From: Deltaproteobacteria bacterium
Lineage (GTDB): Bacteria > Desulfobacterota > GWC2-55-46
Length of the DNA stretch: 5,394 bases
Assembly (NCBI GenBank): GCA_016219075.1
Contig: JACRCJ010000107.1
Coordinates: 1 to 5,394 of the forward strand
Reading direction: 5' to 3'
Made by a program: the position numbers and the translations under genes
Shown: one piece after another, positions 1 through 5,240 of the stretch
How positions within the stretch are numbered: position 1 is the stretch's first letter
How the letters are laid out: every line of letters begins with the position of its first letter
The notes under the pieces: generated by a model
What the model saw: only the letters and a program-made list of their open reading frames with translations
Told to the model about the DNA's origin: nothing
Databases searched by the model: none

Positions 1-3
1 AAC

Positions 4-36
4 CTTGGGGTTTTTAAGACCGGGGATGGTTCATTT
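4..36 (+). repeat. Gene-end hairpin repeat, copy C (degenerate)
   Basis: CCGGGGATGGTTCATTT (20-36) matches 16 of 17 bases of the copy at 1984-2000. The part on its left, a G run then a T run, corresponds loosely to the left arm of the other copies, but the stem is mostly lost here. It lies about 55 bases past the stop of the sigma-54 activator, in the same orientation as the copies after the Rcp1-like regulator. Confidence 0.5.
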
Positions 37-68
37 CGCCGAAGCATGGCCGGCACGGGAGGGGGCCG

Positions 69-86
69 CCGGGCAGGGCTTGCCGG
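69..86 (-). terminator. GC-rich hairpin just after the sigma-54 activator stop
   Basis: CC(69-70) plus GGCA(72-75) pair with TGCC(81-84) plus GG(85-86), leaving G71 bulged and a 5-base loop. It starts 4 bases past the stop codon. No T run follows, so intrinsic termination is doubtful; it may only protect the transcript 3' end. Confidence 0.25.
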
Positions 87-90
87 GAGG

Positions 91-1500
91 TCATGTGTCA
101 TTTACATCAGGTACATCAAGGTCCTGGAGTTTTTTGCGCAGCGTCAGCCTTGAGATGCCGAGTATCTTTGAGGCGGCTGATTTGTTGCCGTTGACCGTCG
201 CAAGGACCCTTTTTATGTGTTCCCTTTCGACCTCTTTGAGCGTCATATCCGCTGAAGGGTCTACCACCGGCGTCTGCGCCAAGGATGTCCTCAACAGCTC
301 TTCCGGAAGGTGGGCGGGCAGGATGTCATCGCTGCCGGAGAGTATGGTAGCCCTTTCCATGGCGTTTTTGACCTCTCTGACATTGCCGGGCCAGTCGTAC
401 CCCATAAGTATGGGGAGGCAATCCGGCGAAAGCTTCTTTACCACGCCAAGGGAACTCTCGTAAGTCGTTATGAAGTAACGGGCCAGCGGCAGGATGTCAT
501 CCTTCCTCTCCCTCAGCGGCGGTAAGTTTATTACCATGACCTTGAGCCTGTAGTAGAGGTCTTCCCTGAAGCGGCTTTCACTGACAAGCGTTTCAAGGTC
601 CCTGTTGGTGGCGGCTATGACCCTCAAGTCGATCTTTATGTCCTTCGTGCCGCCGATCTTCCTGAATGTCCTGCTCTCGAGGAACTTAAGGAGCTTGGGC
701 TGCATCCTCATATCCATGTCGCCGATCTCATCGAGAAAGACGGTGCCCCCGTCGGCAAGCTCAAAGAGCCCCTTTTTGGTCTGTTTGGCGTCGGTGAAGG
801 CGCCCTTTTCGTACCCGAACATCTCGGTTTCAAGGAGCGTGTCGGGTATGGCGCTGCAGTTTATCTCGATAAAAGGGTGGGTCCTTCTGTTGCTGGCGAA
901 GTGAATAGCGTTGGCCACAAGCCCCTTGCCCGTCCCGGTCTCTCCCTGTATGAGGACCGAGGTGTTCGATGTCTGGGCCACCGTGCGGACCATCTCCTCG
1001 ACCTCCTTGAAGGACTTGCTCGCGCTTATCATCCTCAGGTCGGCCCTCTCCTCCTGAGCGTGAGCCATCGATTCGCTCCTGAGCTTCCTGGCCCCTCTCT
1101 CCTCGGTCCTCCTTTTACGCTCCAGGGCGAAGCGTATCGCCCTGACGAGCATGTGCGAGTCCGCCTGGCCTTTTACAAGGTAGTCCTGGGCGCCGGCCCT
1201 CACGGCCTTCGCCGCCATGGTCTCGTCGTCAAGGCCCGTAAGGACGACTACGGGAGTGGAGGGCGCGGTCTCATAAACCTTGAGAAAGGTATCCATCCCG
1301 CTCGTCTCAGGAAGCGTCAGGTCGAGAAGTATGATGTCGTAGTTTGCCGAGGCGGCCTCCTTGACGGCTTGCTTCAGGGTCCGCGCCTCAGTGATGTTGA
1401 AAAGGGCTCCGGCGCCGGAATCCGTCAGGGTCTCGCGGATAAGCCGGGCGTCGGCAGGGTTGTCGTCGACGAGCAGGATGTTCAAGGCTTCTATCTTCAT
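91..1500 (-). CDS. Sigma-54-dependent response regulator (NtrC family: receiver, AAA+, Fis-type HTH)
   Basis: This is a 469-residue transcriptional activator of sigma-54 RNA polymerase. The receiver spans about residues 6-125, with acidic pair D12/D13, phosphoacceptor D60 (in ILLDLTLP), T88 and K110. A charged, probably helical linker (125-160) follows. The AAA+ domain (about 160-400) shows Walker A GETGTGKG (186-193), the sigma-54 contact loop as GAFTDA (233-238; family consensus GAFTGA), Walker B with D257/E258, a sensor I segment with AATNRD, arginine-finger candidates R312 and R318, and sensor II R375 in WPGNVRE. A Fis-type helix-turn-helix lies at 425-460. Length and order are normal for the family. 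The ATG start puts the first receiver strand near the N-terminus. A GGGAG lies 15 bases upstream, rather far for a ribosome site. The receiver wording (DNPADARLI, DYLVKG) resembles receivers usually fused to PAS, kinase or GGDEF modules. Its targets cannot be told from the sequence; the kinase upstream is a plausible partner. Confidence 0.95.
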   Translation of the reverse strand: MKIEALNILLVDDNPADARLIRETLTDSGAGALFNITEARTLKQAVKEAASANYDIILLDLTLPETSGMDTFLKVYETAPSTPVVVLTGLDDETMAAKAVRAGAQDYLVKGQADSHMLVRAIRFALERKRRTEERGARKLRSESMAHAQEERADLRMISASKSFKEVEEMVRTVAQTSNTSVLIQGETGTGKGLVANAIHFASNRRTHPFIEINCSAIPDTLLETEMFGYEKGAFTDAKQTKKGLFELADGGTVFLDEIGDMDMRMQPKLLKFLESRTFRKIGGTKDIKIDLRVIAATNRDLETLVSESRFREDLYYRLKVMVINLPPLRERKDDILPLARYFITTYESSLGVVKKLSPDCLPILMGYDWPGNVREVKNAMERATILSGSDDILPAHLPEELLRTSLAQTPVVDPSADMTLKEVEREHIKRVLATVNGNKSAASKILGISRLTLRKKLQDLDVPDVNDT

Positions 1501-1711
1501 GGCGTCTTCGAAAAACTCCCTTTGAGGGTTGAAAGTCCGCGGCGAATAAATATTGCGCGGCGTTTGAACCAGCGAAACCTGTATGACCGCGCGGTTTTTG
1601 AAGAATATGCCTACACACCCCTGTAAATCCCGGCTTGCGGGGGCGTCTTCTGCCGGTCAGGCGTTTATTCTCTCTTAGGGTCTAATACCCCTTTAGCTTG
1701 GTATGCTTTAC

Positions 1712-1738
1712 AAAAGGCCTTTTTGCGCGCTGGCGCGC
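1712..1738. repeat. Adjacent palindromes AAAAGGCCTTTT and GCGCGC-TG-GCGCGC
   Basis: A perfect 12-bp palindrome (1712-1723) is followed after one base by a 6-bp GCGCGC stem with a 2-base gap (1725-1738). The minus strand presents the GC stem followed by AAAAA, not T, so it does not look like a terminator of the minus-strand genes. On the plus strand no gene precedes it. Confidence 0.35.
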
Positions 1739-1749
1739 GCCTCGGGGCT

Positions 1750-1780
1750 ATTGCTCTTCGCTTGCAAGCTCGTTCGCAAT
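1750..1780. repeat. Nested palindrome ATTGC...GCTTGCAAGC...GCAAT
   Basis: Outer arms ATTGC (1750-1754) and GCAAT (1776-1780) surround the perfect 10-bp palindrome GCTTGCAAGC (1760-1769). The minus strand reads like the GCGAGCGAAGCGAAGCAAT-type intergenic palindromes known from several bacterial phyla. This resemblance is from memory and untested. Confidence 0.4.
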
Positions 1781-1793
1781 AAATCATGTAATT

Positions 1794-1813
1794 CCCTGTA
1801 GCTTGCTGCAGGG
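1794..1813. repeat. Short palindrome with CTTG loop
   Basis: CCCTG-T-AG (1794-1801) pairs with CT-G-CAGGG (1806-1813): 8 bp including one T-G wobble, closed by a CTTG tetraloop. Its general layout recalls the gene-end hairpin family. It lies 13 bases before the inverted REP-like pair. Confidence 0.45.
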
Positions 1814-1825
1814 TTTCCATATAAG

Positions 1826-1911
1826 ACCCTCCCCCTTGGATGGGGGAGGGTAGGGAGGGGGTGAAAAAAGTTTTCACCCTCCCCTCAGTCCCCTCCCATC
1901 GAGGGAGGGGA
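1826..1911. repeat. Head-to-head inverted pair of GC-rich palindromic (REP-like) elements
   Basis: There are three nested dyads: ACCCTCCCCC (1826-1835) with GGGGGAGGGT (1842-1851), 10 bp; GGGTGAAAA (1859-1867) with TTTTCACCC (1871-1879), 9 bp around AAG; and TCCCCTCCC (1889-1897) with GGGAGGGGA (1903-1911), 9 bp. Read from its own end, the right half (1871-1911) is a diverged copy of the left half (1826-1867), so this is two copies of one element facing each other. This is the layout of REP/BIME units. A RAYT transposase usually mobilises such units; none is in the window. Confidence 0.75.
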
Positions 1912-1922
1912 AGTTTCAGGAG

Positions 1923-1956
1923 ATACCCCGGAGAAAAGCTGCGGGGAGGTTCATTT
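1923..1956 (+). repeat. Gene-end hairpin repeat, copy B
   Basis: CCCCG (1926-1930) pairs with CGGGG (1942-1946) around an 11-base loop, followed by AGGTTCATTT (1947-1956). Layout and tail match copy A, one base shorter in the tail. Copies A and B stand as a tandem pair about 43 bases apart. Confidence 0.55.
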
Positions 1957-1963
1957 TTAACTT

Positions 1964-2000
1964 GAAAACCCCGGGGGCTTTAACCGGGGAGGGTTCATTT
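1964..2000 (+). repeat. Gene-end hairpin repeat, copy A, overlapping a stop codon
   Basis: The left arm CCCCGG (1969-1974), the right arm CCGGGG (1984-1989) and the tail AGGGTTCATTT (1990-2000) form one unit. The tail contains the complement of the regulator's final Lys codon and TGA stop (1995-1997). The next copy begins immediately to its left. Confidence 0.6.
1965..1989 (-). terminator. Possible Rho-independent terminator after kinase/regulator pair
   Basis: On the minus strand CCCCGG (1989-1984) and CCGGGG (1974-1969) form a 6-bp stem with a 9-base loop, followed directly by TTTT. It begins 5 bases past the TGA of the Rcp1-like regulator. The U tract is short, so it may be a weak terminator or only part of the repeated hairpin family found at both gene ends. 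If active, it separates the kinase/regulator transcript from the sigma-54 activator gene. Confidence 0.45.
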
Positions 2001-2438
2001 GGGCGGCAACTTCACGACCGTAAGCCAGAAGTCCTCCACGGCCTCGACTATCTTTATGAACTGTTCGAGGTCAACGGGCTTTTTCACATACGCGTTTACA
2101 TGGAGGTCGTACGCGGTCATTATGTCCCTTTCGTCGTCCGAGGTGGTCAGTATCACCACGGGTATCCTCTTGAGCTCGGAGTCCGCCTTTATCTCGGCGA
2201 GGACTTCGCGGCCGTTTTTCTTCGGCAGGTTCAGGTCCAGAAGTATCAGGTCCGGCCTCGGTGCTTCCGAGTGCCTGCCTTCGCGGCGCAGAAACACCAT
2301 CGCGTCCTCTCCGTCCACCGCCACATGCATGCGGTTACGGACCTTCGCGTCCTTGAACGCCTCCTTCGTGAGGCGCACGTCCGACGGGTTGTCCTCTATC
2401 ATCAGGATTTCGATCGGTAGTCCGTTAGTTTTTGGCAT
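1995..2438 (-). CDS. Single-domain response regulator, Rcp1-like receiver
   Basis: This 147-residue protein is a lone CheY-fold receiver with no output domain. Visible key residues are acidic E15/D16, phosphoacceptor D68 (in LILLDLNLP), T98/T99, and K120 before P121. The insertion between strand 2 and strand 3 and the C-terminal helix ending in EDFWLTVV are typical of the Rcp1 family, which pairs with phytochrome-type and related HisKA kinases. The ATG lies inside the last codons of the kinase gene, so stop and start overlap by 14 bases (2425-2438). A strong ribosome site, GAGGTG, sits 4 bases upstream of this start. Co-transcription and translational coupling with the kinase are therefore very likely. 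It probably takes phosphate from that kinase and acts by protein contact, as a relay or as a phosphate sink. Its last Lys codon and TGA stop fall inside a repeated hairpin element (1964-2000). Confidence 0.95.
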   Translation of the reverse strand: MPKTNGLPIEILMIEDNPSDVRLTKEAFKDAKVRNRMHVAVDGEDAMVFLRREGRHSEAPRPDLILLDLNLPKKNGREVLAEIKADSELKRIPVVILTTSDDERDIMTAYDLHVNAYVKKPVDLEQFIKIVEAVEDFWLTVVKLPPK

Positions 2439-5016
2439 ACTTCACCTCTTTTCTGTCGGGTATATTAAAATAAAATGTCGAGCCTTCGCCCGGCTTTGAC
2501 TCAACCCAGATGCGCCCGCCGTGGTTCTCTATGATCTTTTTGCAGATCGAGAGGCCTATGCCCGTGCCGGGGTACTCGGTCTTGCCGTGCAGGCGCTGGA
2601 ATATCTCGAAGATACGGTCGTGGTGCCTCGGTTCTATGCCTATGCCGTTGTCCGAGACCGAGAACTGCCATGAGTTCGCCAGCCGTTCCGCCGCGATGCG
2701 GACCTGAGGGGGCTTTTCGCCTCTGTATTTCATGGCGTTGCCGATAAGGTTCATAAAGACATTGGATATCTGGCTGTTGGCCTCTATCTTCGGGAGGCGC
2801 TCGTAAGTTATCGCCGCCCCGCTCTCCTCTATCGAGGCCTTGAGGTTTGTGAGCGCCGAGCGCACGGCCTCCCCGGTGTCTATGGTCCTGAACTCCTTCC
2901 TGCGGCCGATCCTGGAGTAGGAGAGAAGGTCGTTTATAAGCCTCTGCATGCGCGAGGCCCCGTCCACGGCGTACTCTATGAACTCGTCTGCGTCGCTGTC
3001 GAGCCTTCCCTTGTAGCGGCGCGAAAGCAGCTGCATGTACCCCGCCACTATTCTAAGCGGCTCCTGAAGGTCGTGCGAAGCCGAGTATGTGAACGCCTCG
3101 AGCTCCCTGTTTACGGCCTTCAGTTCGGCGGTCCTTGCCTCCACGAGCTCCTCGAGGTGGTCGCGGTACTCGCTGAGCTCGTCATCCATCTTTTTCCTCT
3201 CGGTTATGTCCTGCACGGCCCCGACCATCCTCACGGCCTCTCCGGAGGCGTTGCGGGTCACGTCGCCCTGCCCCCGCACGGTCTTTATGGAACCGTCCGG
3301 GAGCACTATGCGGTGGTTTATGAGGTACGGCTTTTTCTTGTGAATGGCGTCGTTCACGGCATCGACCACGGATTTTCTGTCCCCGGGGTGTACGGTGTTA
3401 AGAAAGGCTTCGTAGGTGGCGCCGAAGCGGTCTTTCCTGAGGCCGAATATCTCGTATATCACGTCCGACCACGCAAGGGTGTTGTTCACTATATCCCACT
3501 CCCAGCTTCCCAGGTGAGCGATATGCTGGGCTTTATTCAGAAGCGCCTCGCTTTTCTTCAATGCCTCCTCCGCAGTCTTTCTCTTCTTCTCAGCTTCCGC
3601 CGAATCCATGGCGAAGGAGATGTCAGCCGAAAGCGAGTTTAAAAGGCCTATCAGCGACTCGTCGAAGAAGCCCGGCTCGGCGGCGTGTAAGGAAAGGGCC
3701 CCGACCGCCCGGCCTCCCAGAAAAAGCGGAAACGCGGCAGATGACCGGTACCCGCGCTTAAGCGCCGCTTCTCTCCATACCGCTACATCGGGGTCGTGCT
3801 CGATATCAGAGCATACGAAGTACCTCCCCTCGCGCAGAGCGGTCCCCATCGGCCCTCTCCCTTCCGGCAGTTCCGCCGCCGCGGATATCCGTATGTTTTC
3901 CAGATACCCCTCCTCAACCCCCCAGTACGCAACCGGTCTTATGAGTTGGGTCTCCGGGTCCTTCATCCCGACCCAGGCCATAAGGAACCGGCCTTCCTCG
4001 ACGCATATCCTGCATGCCTCCCGGAAAAGGGTCTCAGGCTCCCTTGTGCGGACGATCGCCTCGTCGACCTTGCTCAATACAGAATAGAGCCTGTTAGAGC
4101 GCGTGGCCTTCTCTTCGGCCTCTCTCCTCACGAGTATCTCGTGTCTGAGGCTCAAGTTGGCCGCCTCAAGGTCTTTTCCCTTGAGCCTGGCGGCCTGGGC
4201 GAAGTGGACCGCCGAGACAATAACGAAGGTCCAGACAAACCCCAGGGCAAGGGCGGCCCCAGGCAGTATTGAGCGGGTCCTTGAAAGATACGCCGGGTTT
4301 AGCCCCATGCGCACGCGCCATGTAACGCCGTAAAGCGGCAGATCCAGTTCGTCCGCGAACTCCGCGGCGCCGGGCGACCCGGGGTGGTTGGCGTACAGGA
4401 TATCCTCTCCGTCGAGGACCCCGATGGCGTAGTCATCCATCTCGAGGGGACGCATCACGAGAAGCACGGTGTCAAACAACTCCCTGCTTTTAAACGCCGC
4501 CGCGATGAAGCCCTTAAGCCCGTCTTTTGAGTAAAGCGGAAGGCAGGCGTAAAACCCCTTTTCCCCGGACGGCAGGTCTGCCGGGTGTGAGATAGCGGGC
4601 TTGCCGGACTCTTTCGCCTTCAGAAAGGCCGCGGTCTTTACGGGGTCCGCTGACGGACCGGATTCGGCCCTTGCGTTGCCGCGCCCTGCGGGCACTCTCC
4701 AGCGGGCGCGCAGGTCCGTACCCACCAGTTCGATCGACTCTATACTGGGGTAGTCGTTGATGTAGTTCTTCGCGTCATACTCCCAGTCGGCCTTCGAAAG
4801 CTTGCCGCTGTACTCCCACCTTCTGCCCATCCTCCCGAGAGCCGCCACTCTGAAGAGTACATGGTCGGATATGTCGTCTTTAAAGGCGGCTGTTTTCGCC
4901 TCTACATCGCGCTTTAAACTCTGCCGCTCCCACGAGACGAGCCTCTGCCAGAGTATAAGGGTAACGGCTATCGAGACTATGGCGATGATAACGGGTAAGT
5001 AGCGGTTAGGTCTCAT
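2425..5016 (-). CDS. Membrane sensor histidine kinase (TM-CHASE-like-TM-GAF-PAS-HisKA-HATPase)
   Basis: With the start chosen here the protein has 863 residues. A membrane helix (about 7-25) is followed by a roughly 225-residue extracytoplasmic region resembling a CHASE-type sensor (IESIELVGTDLRARWRVP at 92-109, then KGFYACLPLYSKDGLKGF at 153-170) and a second helix (about 250-272). Next come a coiled-coil linker, a GAF domain (about 310-470), a PAS_3-like domain (about 496-607, ending DITERKK) and another coiled coil. HisKA follows with H648 in SASHDLQEPL. The ATPase has an N box with N756/N760, G1 DNGIGI (789-794), an F box (801-810) and G2 GTGIGLSI (817-824). All catalytic motifs look intact. 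The GAF has no Cys-His pair of the kind that binds bilins, so light sensing is not suggested. The open frame runs on to 5337, but its first 107 residues cover repeats and dyads and lack domain character. ATG at 5016 puts the first helix at the N-terminus. An alternative ATG at 5061 adds 15 residues. Confidence 0.93.
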   Translation of the reverse strand: MRPNRYLPVIIAIVSIAVTLILWQRLVSWERQSLKRDVEAKTAAFKDDISDHVLFRVAALGRMGRRWEYSGKLSKADWEYDAKNYINDYPSIESIELVGTDLRARWRVPAGRGNARAESGPSADPVKTAAFLKAKESGKPAISHPADLPSGEKGFYACLPLYSKDGLKGFIAAAFKSRELFDTVLLVMRPLEMDDYAIGVLDGEDILYANHPGSPGAAEFADELDLPLYGVTWRVRMGLNPAYLSRTRSILPGAALALGFVWTFVIVSAVHFAQAARLKGKDLEAANLSLRHEILVRREAEEKATRSNRLYSVLSKVDEAIVRTREPETLFREACRICVEEGRFLMAWVGMKDPETQLIRPVAYWGVEEGYLENIRISAAAELPEGRGPMGTALREGRYFVCSDIEHDPDVAVWREAALKRGYRSSAAFPLFLGGRAVGALSLHAAEPGFFDESLIGLLNSLSADISFAMDSAEAEKKRKTAEEALKKSEALLNKAQHIAHLGSWEWDIVNNTLAWSDVIYEIFGLRKDRFGATYEAFLNTVHPGDRKSVVDAVNDAIHKKKPYLINHRIVLPDGSIKTVRGQGDVTRNASGEAVRMVGAVQDITERKKMDDELSEYRDHLEELVEARTAELKAVNRELEAFTYSASHDLQEPLRIVAGYMQLLSRRYKGRLDSDADEFIEYAVDGASRMQRLINDLLSYSRIGRRKEFRTIDTGEAVRSALTNLKASIEESGAAITYERLPKIEANSQISNVFMNLIGNAMKYRGEKPPQVRIAAERLANSWQFSVSDNGIGIEPRHHDRIFEIFQRLHGKTEYPGTGIGLSICKKIIENHGGRIWVESKPGEGSTFYFNIPDRKEVKYAKN
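2443..2448 (-). promoter_or_regulatory. Strong Shine-Dalgarno for the Rcp1-like regulator
   Basis: The minus strand reads GAGGTG followed by AAGT and then ATG, within the last codons of the kinase gene. It is the clearest ribosome site in the window. It fixes the regulator start and supports independent re-initiation alongside coupling through the 14-base overlap. Confidence 0.8.
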
Positions 5017-5184
5017 TTTACTGAAGAACTTTCCCTTTTGCTGAGGCGCCGAGTTGAACATCCGCCGGAGATACGGCCCGGGGACCGTTCCCGCAATTGT
5101 CGGAAGGCTTAAAGAAATCAAAGAGCTGGGAGATATATGTAACAGATAGAATACTATGGATATGCGGAAAAAGCAAGGTTCTGA

Positions 5185-5199
5185 GGTAAGTTTCTTACC
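5185..5199. promoter_or_regulatory. Perfect dyad GGTAAG-TTT-CTTACC upstream of the kinase
   Basis: A 6-bp perfect inverted repeat around TTT extends to 8 of 9 bases per arm at 5182-5202 (one A-A mismatch). It lies about 170 bases upstream of the kinase start. It could be an operator or an RNA hairpin. No binding protein can be named. Confidence 0.35.
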
Positions 5200-5212
5200 A
5201 CAGAGGGGTGAG

Positions 5213-5240
5213 GGTGCTGGCGTACGGGTGCTTGCGTACG
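5213..5240. repeat. 14-bp tandem direct repeat (two units)
   Basis: GGTGCTGGCGTACG (5213-5226) is followed without a gap by GGTGCTTGCGTACG (5227-5240), differing at one base. Each unit ends in the palindrome CGTACG. It could be a paired regulator-binding site or a replication-slippage duplication. Confidence 0.6.

Larger units (their letters stand above)
1501..1994. other. Gene-free intergenic region of repeats between the two regulators
   Basis: About 494 bases carry no convincing gene. The part next to the sigma-54 activator (1501-1660) must hold its 5' untranslated region and any promoter of its own. No -24/-12 or good -35/-10 pair was found by eye, only CGCGGCG repeated 18 bases apart (1538-1544, 1556-1562). 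The rest is a run of palindromes and the inverted REP-like pair. A 70-codon frame (1665-1877) crosses these repeats and is best read as a by-product of them. Confidence 0.6.

Noticed and set aside
1501..1600. Possible sigma-54 promoter (GG-N10-GC, TGG followed by CCGC) upstream of the activator gene
   Set aside because: The -12 element is CCGC rather than TTGC and the -24 element is incomplete; not supportable.
877..1626. Long plus-strand open frame of 249 codons
   Set aside because: It is antisense to the well-supported sigma-54 activator and has no domain signature. High GC keeps opposite frames open.
1665..1877. 70-codon minus-strand open frame between the two regulators
   Set aside because: It is made of palindromic repeats and the left half of the inverted REP-like pair, has no recognisable domain, and its composition follows the repeats.
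3073..3642. Plus-strand open frame of 189 codons and other plus-strand frames across the kinase
   Set aside because: They lie opposite intact PAS, HisKA and ATPase coding sequence and have low-complexity translations.
3608..4085. GAF domain of the kinase as a bilin-binding photosensor, suggested by the Rcp1-like partner
   Set aside because: No Cys-His chromophore motif is visible in the GAF, and there is no PHY domain; Rcp1-like receivers also accompany non-phytochrome kinases.
5148..5176. Possible sigma-70 promoter for the kinase, TTGCTT and TATTCT with 17-base spacing (minus strand)
   Set aside because: It matches only 3 of 6 and 4 of 6 consensus positions, which is expected by chance in this AT-richer stretch.
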